Shown in pieces: positions 9,317-19,274 of a stretch of DNA of 64,000 nucleotides. Under the pieces are notes generated by a model. It did no database searches. It worked only from the letters and a program-made list of their open reading frames with translations, and had not been told where the DNA came from. This stretch comes from Pseudooceanicola aestuarii. Lineage in GTDB: Bacteria; Pseudomonadota; Alphaproteobacteria; Rhodobacterales; Rhodobacteraceae. The stretch's first letter is position 1. The number at the start of each line of letters is the position of its first letter. The translations under genes were made by a program, and so were the position numbers. The stretch covers positions 970,001 to 1,034,000 of the forward strand of contig NZ_JAAFZC010000001.1 in assembly GCF_010614805.1 (NCBI RefSeq), in the 5' to 3' direction.

Positions 9317-12226
9317 TCACAACACGAAATCCCCGGCATCCAGATCCGCAATGCCGACCGCATCCAGAAAAACTGACCCGGTGCCGCCGAAATCAATCAG
9401 CACGCCACCGGCCAGCGGTTCAAGGTGTTGTGCCAGCAGATCGGCGAAATCCCGGATGGCCGAAACCTCCCGCAGGTCGATCCGCTCATGCGGGTTCAAC
9501 GCGTCGAAATCAATCAGCCGGTCATCCCCGCCATGATCGGCAAAGACAAAGGTATCGGCGTTGAAATCGCCCCACAGCACGTCGTCGCCCGCGCCCCCCT
9601 CCAGCGTATCGAACCCCGCGCCGCCATGCAGCTGGTCATTGCCGGAATTGCCCAACAGGTGGTCATTGTCTCCCCCCGCCCACAGCCGGTCATCGCCCGA
9701 GCCGCCATCGAGGGTGTCGTCGCCCCATTCGCCGAACAGCGCATCATGCCAGGCGCCGCCGACAAGGTCGTCGCCCTGCGCCCCGCCGAACAGCCGGTCG
9801 AAGCCGCCGCCGCCCAGCAGCCGGTCCTCGCCCTGGCCGCCGAACAGATTGTCCGCCTGGTTGCCGCCGTCCAGCAGATCGTCGCCCGATCCTCCCTCCA
9901 GCCGGTCAAATCCGCCCTCGCCCATCAGATGGTCGCCGCCTGCGCCACCATACAACCGGTCCTCCTGTGTACCGCCGGACAGCGTGTCCTGACCTGTGCC
10001 GCCGGTCAGCCGGTCATTGCCGGTGCCCCCGGTCAGGGCATCGTTGCCGCCATCGCCGTACAGCTCGTCCTGGCCATCGCCGCCGATCAGGGTGTCGCGC
10101 CCCTCGCCACCATACAGCCGGTCGGAATTCTCCGCCCCTTCCAGCCGGTCGTCGCCGCCCTCACCATGCAGGGTGTCATGCCCGGCCTCGCCGCGCAGCA
10201 GATCGCCATCGCCGCCGCCGAACAGCGCGTCCTCTCCAGGGCCGCCGATCAGCGTGTCGGCGCCCCAGCCGCCGTGCAGCGCGTCATTGTCGCCGTCGCC
10301 GTTCAGGACGTCGGCTCCGCTGCCGCCGTTCAGGTGATCGCGGCCAAGGCCGCCATGCAGACGGTCATCGCCCCGGTCGCCATGAAGCTGGTCATCGCCG
10401 GAATTCCCCTCCAGCCCGTCGTGGTCGTTGCCGCCATAAAGCAGATCGGCCCCGGCATTGCCGCGCAGCGTGTCATTGCCCCCGCCGCCCATCACCAGAT
10501 CCGCATCGGCGCCACCGTGCAATTCGTCGGCGCCATCCTCGCCCAGGATACGATCATCACCGGCGCCGCCGGCCAGCGTGTCATCGCCCCCCATGCCCTG
10601 GATGGTGTCGGCGCCGGTATCGCCGATCACCCGGTCGTCGCCCGCATCGCCGGAGAAATAGACCAGCGGATCGCTCGCGACGTAGCTTTCCACCGGCGCG
10701 CGGGTGATCTGGATCAGCGCGTCGGCGGGGAAATCGTCCATCCGCAGCGGATCGCCGGTGGCGCTGATCAGGTCGATCTGCTTGCCGGCCACCAACAATA
10801 TCCCACCACGGTCCGTGCTGGAAAAGACCAGCTCCTGAAGCGTCGCGCGCGGCGTCAGGCGGGTCAGATCCAGGCGGTCGCGGCCGACTTCGAAATCCTG
10901 GATCGTCACCGTTTCCTCTCCCGGTGTCAGGACAAAGACATCCGCCCCGGAGCCGCCGGTAAGGTGGTCGAACCCGGCCCCGGCGATCAGCACGTCATCG
11001 CCGCCGCCGCCCGACAGGGTGTCATCCCCCGCGCCGCCGTCCAGCACGTCGTCCTTGCCGCCGCCCGACAGGATGTCCGCCCCGTCCGCGCCCAGCCGCA
11101 CATCGCCCACCCGGCCGAGGTCAAAGGACAGGCGGGTCACGCCGCGCTCGGTCTCGCTCAGCGCGAACACCTCCAGATTGTCACCGATGATCCGCGCCTC
11201 GATCCGGGTGACATTGGCCAGCGACAGGTCCAGCCGGTCCGCGATGGAGACATGGTGCAGCAATTGCCCGCCCGGCAGCAGCTCCAGCAGGGAAAGGCCG
11301 TCATCGCCGCCCCCCGCCAGGACAAACCCGCGCCCCCCCGCGCTGACGGTGGCGATTTCGGCCACGCCGTCGAAGCGGGTCAGCCGGTCGTCGATGACGT
11401 GATCCACCGGTGTCAGGGTGCCGTCCGCATCCAGCCGCACAACGCTGAGTGTCCCGCTCCCCGCCGCGGCGACGATGACGTAGGTCTGCCCGTACAGGGT
11501 CAGCGCCTCCGCATCGGTGGGGGCGTCGATCCAAAGGCCGCCCTCCGCGCCGTGATCGTTCACATGTTGCAGGCTTCCGTCGCCCTTCACCCGGTAAAGG
11601 GTGATGGCATCCGCCGTCGCATGGGTCGCCAGCACGAAATCGGTACCGCCTGCACGGGTCACCAGCAGGTCGCTGACCCGGTGCCCGGCGCCCGGCCCGG
11701 CCTCTCCCTGGTCGCGGTGCCGGTGCAGACCGCCATCGGCCTCGAACTCGAACATCTGCAAGCCCCGGCCCAGGTAGGCGGCATAGGCCAGGACGGACCC
11801 GTCCGACTGCGCCAGTGTGACCATGTCGGTCACCCGGTTCAGCGACAGCCCGTTGACGGTATGGTCCCGGCTGTTGGACAACCCACCATTGCCCGCCAGA
11901 GTCCAGCCGGTCAGCTGTGACCCGCCCAGCCCGGCCACCATCAGCTGCCCGCCCTGTTCCGCCGGCAACCAGGCCAGTTCCGGCGCGATCAGCTGCAACC
12001 TGTCCTGCGCGATGCGGTCCCTGTCGACAATCTGCGCGCCGCCTTGGGTCAGCCTGTAAGTGGTGATGCCACCCCCGGCCCGTGTTGTCGCATAAAGAAG
12101 CGTCTCGCCCGCGAACTCGACCAGTTCCAGGTCGACCGATCCCACCGCGTAGACATCACCCGCGTCCGGCAACATGCCGGCCCCGTTCAGAAGAACACCC
12201 ATCTGCGCCCCCAGCGCCAATTTCAC
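9317..12226 (-). CDS. Large RTX calcium-binding repeat protein with propeller-like N-terminus
   Basis: This 969-aa acidic protein has two parts. Residues 1-370 contain repeated blade-like segments (such as VLAYAAYLGRGLQMFEF and FVLATHATADAITLYRV) suggesting a beta-propeller. From about 380 to 435 and again from 530 to 890 it is built of RTX nonapeptides of the form GGxGxDxLx that bind calcium. The C-terminus ends in a hydrophobic DAGDFVL tail, as in type I secreted RTX proteins, and no N-terminal signal peptide is seen. Secretion by an ABC/HlyD/TolC exporter is inferred; no exporter genes are nearby. No catalytic domain is recognisable, so adhesion or surface-layer roles are as likely as enzyme activity. 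Confidence 0.9.
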   Translation of the reverse strand: MKLALGAQMGVLLNGAGMLPDAGDVYAVGSVDLELVEFAGETLLYATTRAGGGITTYRLTQGGAQIVDRDRIAQDRLQLIAPELAWLPAEQGGQLMVAGLGGSQLTGWTLAGNGGLSNSRDHTVNGLSLNRVTDMVTLAQSDGSVLAYAAYLGRGLQMFEFEADGGLHRHRDQGEAGPGAGHRVSDLLVTRAGGTDFVLATHATADAITLYRVKGDGSLQHVNDHGAEGGLWIDAPTDAEALTLYGQTYVIVAAAGSGTLSVVRLDADGTLTPVDHVIDDRLTRFDGVAEIATVSAGGRGFVLAGGGDDGLSLLELLPGGQLLHHVSIADRLDLSLANVTRIEARIIGDNLEVFALSETERGVTRLSFDLGRVGDVRLGADGADILSGGGKDDVLDGGAGDDTLSGGGGDDVLIAGAGFDHLTGGSGADVFVLTPGEETVTIQDFEVGRDRLDLTRLTPRATLQELVFSSTDRGGILLVAGKQIDLISATGDPLRMDDFPADALIQITRAPVESYVASDPLVYFSGDAGDDRVIGDTGADTIQGMGGDDTLAGGAGDDRILGEDGADELHGGADADLVMGGGGNDTLRGNAGADLLYGGNDHDGLEGNSGDDQLHGDRGDDRLHGGLGRDHLNGGSGADVLNGDGDNDALHGGWGADTLIGGPGEDALFGGGDGDLLRGEAGHDTLHGEGGDDRLEGAENSDRLYGGEGRDTLIGGDGQDELYGDGGNDALTGGTGNDRLTGGTGQDTLSGGTQEDRLYGGAGGDHLMGEGGFDRLEGGSGDDLLDGGNQADNLFGGQGEDRLLGGGGFDRLFGGAQGDDLVGGAWHDALFGEWGDDTLDGGSGDDRLWAGGDNDHLLGNSGNDQLHGGAGFDTLEGGAGDDVLWGDFNADTFVFADHGGDDRLIDFDALNPHERIDLREVSAIRDFADLLAQHLEPLAGGVLIDFGGTGSVFLDAVGIADLDAGDFVL

Positions 12227-12382
12227 CCAGCGCCAGATGACAGCGGGGGCGCGGCGGGAATCAGCCCGAACGGGCGGCGGAAATGAGTCCTTTGCCTCGG
12301 GTTTTCGTCAAATCCCCCCGATCGCGCGGATCAGGGAGGATTGAATGGGCAACCGGGAGGGCCCGGAAGGTGCTGTGCGGAA

Positions 12383-14227
12383 TCAGGCGGCGGTGGCCTC
12401 CGCCGGGTCCGGGGCGCTCTGCATCTCGTCGCGAAAGGCCAGCAGCAGCGCGTAGCCCGATTCCGTCTTCGCCAGCCGCTCCAGCTTGCGCGTGGCGTTC
12501 TCGTAGGTGCGCTGGTACAAGACGCGCCCCTTGGACCATTCCAGAAAGCCCATGCGCATCCCCGGATTGATCGCCAGGAAGACGTCCGACCCCTGGTCGA
12601 TCCGCGACAGGTGGCGTTCGGAATTCACCACCATCGTCCGCGTCAGGACCGAGGCGATGCCCGGGAACCGCAACTTGCCACCCATCCGGCGACCGAAGAC
12701 CAGCCGCCCCATCGCACCGGCACGTCCGGGCAGCAGGGCGTAATCCGTATTCACCCGCCATGGGCTGCGCATCCCGAGGCTGAACACCAGGTTGGGCCCG
12801 GATTTCAGCGTGCGCATCGTCCCGATCGGCACGTTGTCGATCACCGCGCCGTCCACCAGGACTTCGCCGTCGTCCAGCACCATGGGGGGCAGAACCGCCG
12901 GGATGGAGCCGGAAGCCCGCACCGCCCGCCACAAGTCCCCCCGCCGACGCACGACCAGGTCATTCGCCGTCAGACTGGTGGCGGCGGCGAAATAGTTGAT
13001 CGGCAGATCCTCGATCTGGATGTCGCCGTAATGCTTTCGCAATTGCAGGTCGAAAAATTTCTGATCCAGGATTGAGAACAGCGGCACGGTCAGCCGCTTC
13101 ATCGCCTTGGATCGCACGAAAATCTCTTCGCAGCGTTCGACGACCTCGTCCGGGGTCAACTTCATCGCCGTGGCGCCGGCCATCGCCGCCCCTACAGAAG
13201 CCCCGCCCAGCATGTCGAAATGAAACCCGTGTTCCTGCAACGCCTTGACCATGCCCAGATGCGCCGTGCCCAGCGCCCCGCCGCCGCCGAAGACCACCCC
13301 CAGGGAGGTGCCGTTCAGGAACCGCGCCAGGCGTTCGTAATCCGCCGCGACGCCGGTCTGGACATGATGGTGCAGGCTGGCGGGCCAACGTTCCAGATGG
13401 GCTGCGGTGCCGGTGATCTGCGCCCCGTCGGGGCGGAAGATCGCAAGGTGCACGGCATGGGGGAGGAACCGCATCGCCAGCTCCCGCGCCAGGGCTTCAT
13501 CCTCGGGCCGGCCGGTGGCATCTGCATCCACCAGAACGACGGCCATGTCGGTATTATCCATGATTTCAGCGCTGCGGCGCGGATCGCCATCAGCCACCAG
13601 AACCAGCGTCCGGGTCGGCGGTTGCGCCGCGACCCATTCCCAGATCGGCCTATCCATGGTGGCGGTGCGGTACATCCCCACGGCATCGGCACCGCCCAGC
13701 GCGTCAACCATGCGGGCAGCCCGGTCCATGTCCAGCGGTGCGGGCCCCGAGGGCAGCAGCGCCACGATCCGCCCGCCGCGCGGTTTCAGTGCCTCCGCAT
13801 GGCGGACACTGCCCGACAGGCGTGCGGCCAGGGTGCGGATGATCGCATCGGCAACGCCGGGGCTTTGCGTGCAAAGCGCCTTGTAGGCGGCGCGGGAAAT
13901 CACCAGCACCTCGCTCGCCCGGTTGGCGACCACCGTCGCGGTGCGGTCCCCGCCAGAGAAGAATGCGATCTCCCCCACGGGTTCGCCGCTGGCGATTTCA
14001 GCGATCGGGCGCAGGCCGGAGTAGACGGTGAACCGTCCGTTCAGGACCAGGTAGAATTCCTCGGCCTTGCCCCCTTCTTCAACCAGGTTTTCACCGGGCG
14101 ACAGCTGTCGGGGCTCCCCGTGATGCATCAGGGCGGACACCGTGTCCGCATCGAACCCCCCGGCAGTCGCGAGGTGAGCACCGGCAGCGCCCCCGTTTGC
14201 GGAATCGGTCTGTCCAGTCGCCATCAT
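12383..14227 (-). CDS. Cyclic-nucleotide-binding patatin-like phospholipase (NTE family)
   Basis: The 614-aa protein starts with a cNMP-binding domain (about 25-140; PGENLVEEGGKAEEFYLVLN, then GEPVGEIAFFSGGDRTATVV) and ends with a patatin lipase domain. Patatin motifs are complete: oxyanion hole GGGGALGTAHLG, nucleophile GASVGA (GXSXG) and the catalytic aspartate in DGAVIDN. This is the architecture of neuropathy-target-esterase/RssA-type lysophospholipases. I chose ATG 14227 because GGGAGGG stands just before it; the longer open frame adds an unlikely N-terminus. Confidence 0.92.
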   Translation of the reverse strand: MMATGQTDSANGGAAGAHLATAGGFDADTVSALMHHGEPRQLSPGENLVEEGGKAEEFYLVLNGRFTVYSGLRPIAEIASGEPVGEIAFFSGGDRTATVVANRASEVLVISRAAYKALCTQSPGVADAIIRTLAARLSGSVRHAEALKPRGGRIVALLPSGPAPLDMDRAARMVDALGGADAVGMYRTATMDRPIWEWVAAQPPTRTLVLVADGDPRRSAEIMDNTDMAVVLVDADATGRPEDEALARELAMRFLPHAVHLAIFRPDGAQITGTAAHLERWPASLHHHVQTGVAADYERLARFLNGTSLGVVFGGGGALGTAHLGMVKALQEHGFHFDMLGGASVGAAMAGATAMKLTPDEVVERCEEIFVRSKAMKRLTVPLFSILDQKFFDLQLRKHYGDIQIEDLPINYFAAATSLTANDLVVRRRGDLWRAVRASGSIPAVLPPMVLDDGEVLVDGAVIDNVPIGTMRTLKSGPNLVFSLGMRSPWRVNTDYALLPGRAGAMGRLVFGRRMGGKLRFPGIASVLTRTMVVNSERHLSRIDQGSDVFLAINPGMRMGFLEWSKGRVLYQRTYENATRKLERLAKTESGYALLLAFRDEMQSAPDPAEATAA

Positions 14228-14515
14228 CACCCTCCCATTCAAGCGCCCGCAGGATTGCGCGATCCTATGGGTGGCGCTGAATCGATACAAGCAGGCGCAC
14301 AAAAGACGTTACGGGAAATCGCCGAAATTCAACAGGCTGAGGCAAAATCGGCGTCTTCCCGCCGTCGGCCTGCCCCCGCGGCCATCCGGGGTTTTGCCCG
14401 GCACACCGGTCCTGTCCCGGCCAGCGGCCAAGGGGCGCGGCGCGCCGGGACTGCGGGGCGGCCAGACCGGGGGAACCGGCGGCACAGGCGATCGCCGCAC
14501 GCCGGTTCCGGCCCG

Positions 14516-15946
14516 TCATCCGCGTGCGTAGACGTCCTCGTAACGGACGATATCGTCCTCTCCGACATAGGCGCCGGTCTGCACCTCGATCAGGACCATC
14601 GGCACCTTGCCGGGGTTTTCCATCCGGTGCACGGCCCCCAGCGGGATGTAGACGGACTGGTTTTCCGTCACCAGGCGGACCTCCTCATCCACCGTGACCC
14701 GCGCGGTGCCCTCCACCACGATCCAGTGTTCGGAGCGGTGGAAATGGCTTTGCAGGGACAGGGCGGCGCCGGGATGGACCATGATCCGCTTTACCTGGAA
14801 CCGGCTGCCGACCACCAGGCTTTCGAACCAGCCCCAGGGGCGGTGATCCTTGGGGAAACCGGTAGCCTGCGGGGCGGCCTTCTTCTTCAGGGCGGCGACG
14901 GCTTCCTTCACGTCCTGGGCGCGCGACATGTCTGCGACCAGCACCGCGTCGTTCATCGCCACGGCCATCACGTTCTCCAACCCGATGCCGACGATTTCCA
15001 GCCGTTCGCTGTCGGACCGCAGCAGCGTGTCGCGGCAATCAATCGCCGTCGCCTCGCCGGACAGGGCGACGCCCTGATCATCCGGCCCGATCTCACGCCA
15101 GACGGCATCCCACCCGCCCAGATCGGACCAGCCCCCGGTGAACGGCACGACCGACAGGTTCGCCGCCTTTTCCATCACCGCGTAGTCAATGGAGATATCT
15201 TCCGCCTCGGCCCAGGGGCCGGGCGCCAGCCGCAAGAAGCCCAGGTCCACCTGCGCCTCGGTCAGCGCGCCCCGGACAGGGCCCAAAAGCTGCGGGTGAT
15301 GCGCCTCGAAGGCGGCGATGATGTCACAGGCCCGGAACAGGAAGATCCCGGCGTTCCACAGGAAATTGCCGTCCGTCACCATGCGTTCGGCGCTGGCCGC
15401 ATCGGGTTTCTCGACGAAACGCGACAGGCTGACCGGATCACCATCCGAAGGCGCTGCCAGTTCCAGGTAGCCATAGCCCGTTTCCGCCCGCGCCGGCGTG
15501 ATGCCGAAGGTGACCATGTTGCCCGCCTCCACCGCCGTCAGCCCGCGGGCGACCGCGGCGCGGAACGCCGCGCCATCGGGCACGACGTGATCGGAAGGCG
15601 CGACCAGCATCACCGCCTGCGGATCGGTTTCGGCCAGGCGCAGCGCGGCGGCCAGGATCGCGGGGGCGGTGTTGCGCCCCTCCGGCTCGATCAGGATGGC
15701 GCCGGGGTCGACCCCCGCACCGGCCAGCTGCTGCGTGACGATAAAGCGGAAATCGGAGTTCGTCAGGATCACCGGCGCGCTGAAGTCGAGCCCCCCGTCC
15801 CGCCCCGACAGCCGCCGGGCAGACGCCTGGAACAGCGTTTCCTCTCCCATCAATTGCACGAATTGCTTGGGGTAGCTCTTGCGCGATAGCGGCCAAAGCC
15901 GGGTGCCTGAGCCACCACAGAGGATGACAGGAGTAATCTGGGTCAC
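14516..15946 (-). CDS. manC: Mannose-1-phosphate guanylyltransferase / mannose-6-phosphate isomerase
   Basis: The bifunctional enzyme makes GDP-mannose for polysaccharides and glycosylation. The 476-aa protein has the nucleotidyltransferase signature GGSGTRLWPLSRKSYPKQF at residues 11-29, FVEKP in the sugar-binding core, and a C-terminal cupin domain (HFHRSEHWIVVEGTARV) giving the isomerase half. No capsule or exopolysaccharide cluster surrounds it, so it is probably a stand-alone supply gene. The roughly 290 bases between it and the patatin gene hold a long GC-rich inverted repeat (GGAACCGGC...GCCGGTTCC) without a U-tract, and no gene. Confidence 0.95.
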   Translation of the reverse strand: MTQITPVILCGGSGTRLWPLSRKSYPKQFVQLMGEETLFQASARRLSGRDGGLDFSAPVILTNSDFRFIVTQQLAGAGVDPGAILIEPEGRNTAPAILAAALRLAETDPQAVMLVAPSDHVVPDGAAFRAAVARGLTAVEAGNMVTFGITPARAETGYGYLELAAPSDGDPVSLSRFVEKPDAASAERMVTDGNFLWNAGIFLFRACDIIAAFEAHHPQLLGPVRGALTEAQVDLGFLRLAPGPWAEAEDISIDYAVMEKAANLSVVPFTGGWSDLGGWDAVWREIGPDDQGVALSGEATAIDCRDTLLRSDSERLEIVGIGLENVMAVAMNDAVLVADMSRAQDVKEAVAALKKKAAPQATGFPKDHRPWGWFESLVVGSRFQVKRIMVHPGAALSLQSHFHRSEHWIVVEGTARVTVDEEVRLVTENQSVYIPLGAVHRMENPGKVPMVLIEVQTGAYVGEDDIVRYEDVYARG

Positions 15947-16119
15947 GGTTCCGGCCCTTTCGCGTAGATTTGTGGTTCAGCTCCTGCCTGTCTACCCCAC
16001 CCACCCAGCGGATCAAGCCGCAATGCCCGGCATCGGCCACCCCCCGCTACCGCAGCGGGGGCCGTCCATTTCCCGGTTGTACGGGCCACCCGCGGCCACA
16101 ACGGCGCGGAGCGCTGCGG

Positions 16120-17247
16120 TCAATTCGTCAACTGGTAGGGCAAGTAGGCGATCGCCAGCGCGACATTCCCGGCCGCCTGCAAGCCGCCGACCAGGATGTC
16201 CTCGCCCACGTTGCCGTGGATGATCCGCTGCGCCAGTTGACCGCTGCTGAACAATTCCAGCAGCTGCGGGTTGGTGGCAAAGGCGGTATGCCCGGTGACA
16301 GACTGGTCCTGCGCGCCGGTGACATCGATGACCAGCACGCCCAGCCGGCGCATTTCCTCGATACTCTCGTTCTCACCGACGCGGGGATGCTGGCCGGCGA
16401 CGAATTGCGACAGGCGCAGGGCATAGTCCTTTTGCGACCCGATGATGGCGATGGGCGTGTGATCCAGATCGACACGCCTGACCTGCATCTTGAACACGTC
16501 GACGTCGATATCGGGTTCCGCCAGCACCACGCCCGCCAGCCGGTCGATCACCTGGTGATCCTCGACCGCCTCCAGCGTGCGCAGGCTTTCCATCGTCAGG
16601 AAGGCGCCCATGGAATGGGCCAGCACGACGATCGAATCCGCGTCGGAGCGGGCGATCATGCGCAGAACCTCGATAAAACGATCGCGAGCGACCAGCGTGC
16701 TGTCGCGGTCATAGACATAATGCGTCAACCGTCCCGCAGAGGGCCAGGAGAACAGCACCATCGGGCCCGGCACTTCGAAATCATGGGCCATCTGCGCGGC
16801 GCGCAGCACCGCCGCCGGGTAGCTGACGTTGAACCCGTGCACAAATACGGTGACCTGGCGTTCGCCGCGCGGCAGATCCGCGACACTTGCATTGAGCGCG
16901 GCGACGAAATCCGCCTCGTCCCCGAACCGCTCCCGCTCGGCGGTCAGGAATTCGCGGGACGGATCGGGATCGCGACGCGGCAGGCGGATTTCCCCCGGCT
17001 TCCGGTCCGGCGGGATGGAGATGCCATAACGGGCAAAGTCGATGTCATCCGACCGTTTTCCGCCATAGGGTTTCAACGTGCCATCACCGGGCGCCCGCGT
17101 GGTCGCGACCAGCACCTGCTGTATCCGCGCGACATCGCCGGCATAGGGGGTCAGCGTCGGGCGCACCCCGCAGGCGGCCAGCACGAAAACCAGCCCCCAG
17201 ACCAGATGCATCATCCGCGGGGCGCTCCTCACGCGCATCTGACCCAT
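16120..17247 (-). CDS. Alpha/beta-hydrolase lipoprotein (DUF900 family)
   Basis: A lipobox (LVFVLAACG) after a short hydrophobic stretch marks a 375-aa lipoprotein. The hydrolase core is visible: VTVFVHGFNVSYPAAVL and the nucleophile elbow in VVLAHSMGAFLT. This family of lipase-like proteins has few characterised members, so the substrate is unknown. It is transcribed away from pncB, with a short shared upstream region. The start could also be the later ATG pair of MMHLVW, which would give a more compact signal peptide. Confidence 0.82.
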   Translation of the reverse strand: MGQMRVRSAPRMMHLVWGLVFVLAACGVRPTLTPYAGDVARIQQVLVATTRAPGDGTLKPYGGKRSDDIDFARYGISIPPDRKPGEIRLPRRDPDPSREFLTAERERFGDEADFVAALNASVADLPRGERQVTVFVHGFNVSYPAAVLRAAQMAHDFEVPGPMVLFSWPSAGRLTHYVYDRDSTLVARDRFIEVLRMIARSDADSIVVLAHSMGAFLTMESLRTLEAVEDHQVIDRLAGVVLAEPDIDVDVFKMQVRRVDLDHTPIAIIGSQKDYALRLSQFVAGQHPRVGENESIEEMRRLGVLVIDVTGAQDQSVTGHTAFATNPQLLELFSSGQLAQRIIHGNVGEDILVGGLQAAGNVALAIAYLPYQLTN

Positions 17248-17376
17248 TGTCGCCTACTCCTGAACGCGGTCTTGTCGCGCGCGTCTTACACCGTTCTCCC
17301 CCCGGTGCGAAGGCCCCTTGGCTTGCCTCCCCCCCGCCGTGCTGCTTTAACCACGAAAGCCTGAAGGGAGGGCCCC

Positions 17377-18669
17377 ATGGTCGATATTGCAACCCGTGTC
17401 TGGAACCACCGCTGGAAGATCGATCCGATCGTCCGGTCCCTGATCGACACCGATTTCTACAAGCTGCTGATGTGCCAATCGGTGTTCCGCAACAATCCCG
17501 ACACGCAGGTGACGTTCTCCCTGATCAACAGGTCCACCTCTGTCCCTCTTGCCCTGCTGATCGACGAAGGCGAGCTGCGCGAACAGCTGGACCATGTGCG
17601 CACCCTGTCCCTGTCGCGCGGCGAATCCACCTGGATGCGCGGCAATACCTTCTACGGCAAACGCCAGATGTTCCGCCCCGACTTCATGGAATGGTTCGAG
17701 AACCTGTCCCTGCCGCCCTACCACCTGGAACGGCGCGGCGATCAATACGAACTGACCTTCGAAGGCAGCTGGCCCGAGGTCATGCTGTGGGAAATTCCCG
17801 CGCTCTCCATCCTGATGGAGCTGCGCGGCCGCGCCATCACCGACCAGATGGGCCGGTTCGAACTTCAGGTGCTCTATGCCCGCGCGATGACCAAGATCTG
17901 GGAAAAGATCACCCGCCTGCGCGACCTGGACCGCCTGCGCATCGCCGATTTCGGAACCCGGCGGCGGCATTCCTTCCTGTGGCAGGATTGGTGCGTCCAG
18001 GCCATGACCGAGGGGCTGGGCAACCGGTTCAGTGGCACGTCCAACTGCCTGATCGCCATGCGCCGCGACCTCGAAGCCGTCGGCACCAATGCCCATGAAT
18101 TGCCCATGGTCTATTCCGCCCTCGCCCCGGACGATGACGCCCTGGCCCGCGCGCCCTACGACGTTCTGGCCGATTGGCACGAAGAGCATTCCGGCAACCT
18201 GCGCATCATCCTGCCCGACACCTACGGCACCAGCGGCTTCCTTGAGCGCGCGCCCGATTGGCTGGCCGGCTGGACCGGCATCCGCATCGACAGCGGCGAC
18301 CCTGCGGAGGGCGCGGAAACGGCCATCAACTGGTGGATCTCGCGCGGTGAGGATCCCCGGGAGAAACTGATCATCTTCTCCGACGGGCTGGACGTGGAAA
18401 AGATCGAGACACTGCACCGCCAGTTCGCCGGCCGCGTGCGCGTCTCCTTTGGCTGGGGCACCCTGTTGACCAACGATTTCCGCGGCCTCGTCCCCGGCGA
18501 CGCGCTGGCACCCTTCTCACTGGTCTGCAAAGCGGTCGCGGCCGACGGGCGGCCAACGGTCAAGCTGTCCGACAACCCCCGCAAGGCCATGGGCCCGGAG
18601 GCCGAAATCACCCGCTACAAACGGGTCTTCGGAGTAGGGGAGCAGGAGGGGATGGACGTGGTGGTTTGA
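17377..18669 (+). CDS. pncB: Nicotinate phosphoribosyltransferase
   Basis: PncB converts nicotinate and PRPP to nicotinate mononucleotide in NAD salvage. The 430-aa length and motifs fit: DTDFYKLLMCQ near the N-terminus, FGTRRRHSFLWQ, GTSNCLIA, and the PRPP/phosphate loop FGWGTLLTND near residue 360. A clear AAGGGAGG precedes the ATG. It is monocistronic: the lipoprotein gene is divergent upstream and arfB convergent downstream. Confidence 0.96.
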   Translation: MVDIATRVWNHRWKIDPIVRSLIDTDFYKLLMCQSVFRNNPDTQVTFSLINRSTSVPLALLIDEGELREQLDHVRTLSLSRGESTWMRGNTFYGKRQMFRPDFMEWFENLSLPPYHLERRGDQYELTFEGSWPEVMLWEIPALSILMELRGRAITDQMGRFELQVLYARAMTKIWEKITRLRDLDRLRIADFGTRRRHSFLWQDWCVQAMTEGLGNRFSGTSNCLIAMRRDLEAVGTNAHELPMVYSALAPDDDALARAPYDVLADWHEEHSGNLRIILPDTYGTSGFLERAPDWLAGWTGIRIDSGDPAEGAETAINWWISRGEDPREKLIIFSDGLDVEKIETLHRQFAGRVRVSFGWGTLLTNDFRGLVPGDALAPFSLVCKAVAADGRPTVKLSDNPRKAMGPEAEITRYKRVFGVGEQEGMDVVV

Positions 18670-18738
18670 CGCCGCAAGTATCTGCGGCCGCGCCGCGCCA
18701 GATCCCGGTTGGGACAGGTGTCCGGTCGGGCGGCGGCT

Positions 18739-19152
18739 TCACCGCACCCAGCCGCGTCCGTCCTTGACCTCCGCCCGCTGTTTCTTCGCCTCGACCCGCT
18801 TGCGCTTCTGGTTCTTCGAGACTTTGGTGGGCACCCGGCGCTTGGGGACTTCGGTTGCCTTGCGGATCAGTTCTGCCAGCCGGTCGCGGGCGATCTCGCG
18901 GTTGCGGGATTGGGAGCGTTCCTCGCTGACCTGAAGGATGATGGCACCTTCCTTGGTCCAGCGGCGTCCGGCAAGGCGGCGCAGACGGCGCTTGACCGCG
19001 TCGGGCAGATTGGGCGACCGCTCCGCCTCGAACCGCAGTTCGACGGCAGTGGAAACCTTGTTCACGTTCTGCCCACCCGGCCCCCCGGCGCGAATGAACT
19101 GTTCGGTGATTTCCCAATCTTCGATGGTGATGCGGTCGGTGATGTTCAGCAT
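18739..19152 (-). CDS. arfB: Alternative ribosome-rescue hydrolase ArfB
   Basis: ArfB enters stalled ribosomes and releases the nascent chain. The 137-aa protein has the catalytic GGQ motif in IRAGGPGGQNVNKV (residues about 20-33) and the basic C-terminal tail (KNQKRKRVEAKKQRAEV) that occupies the empty mRNA channel. AGGAGG precedes the ATG. Upstream on the same strand lie a transcription terminator (19205-19236) and a structured short-ORF segment, which together might form a leader region. Confidence 0.95.
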   Translation of the reverse strand: MLNITDRITIEDWEITEQFIRAGGPGGQNVNKVSTAVELRFEAERSPNLPDAVKRRLRRLAGRRWTKEGAIILQVSEERSQSRNREIARDRLAELIRKATEVPKRRVPTKVSKNQKRKRVEAKKQRAEVKDGRGWVR

Positions 19153-19204
19153 GGGGGGCCTCCTGTCCCCTTAACGCGTGGCACGGGGGATTGATCCCAT
19201 GCGA

Positions 19205-19236
19205 AAAGGGCCGCCCCGGAACGGACGGCCCTTCCT
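19205..19236 (-). terminator. Intrinsic terminator upstream of arfB
   Basis: On the minus strand AAGGGCCG and CGGCCCTT form a perfect eight-base-pair stem, followed by TTTTCG. It ends transcription coming from the 18-codon ORF and the queuosine-precursor transporter gene, or acts as an attenuator about 50 bases before arfB. Confidence 0.75.
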
Positions 19237-19274
19237 CGAGAATAGGAGGTGGGGTCGGTTAGACATCCACCAAT

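Noticed and set aside
9560-10660. Regular DNA repeats suggestive of a CRISPR array
   Set aside because: Period and variation follow the nine-residue coding repeats of the RTX protein; there are no identical repeats with unique spacers.
9425-11920. A very long open frame antisense to the RTX gene, with a repetitive Ala/Val/Gln-rich translation
   Set aside because: It mirrors the RTX repeats on the other strand; high GC and lack of stops in repeats create it. The sense strand has real RTX motifs.
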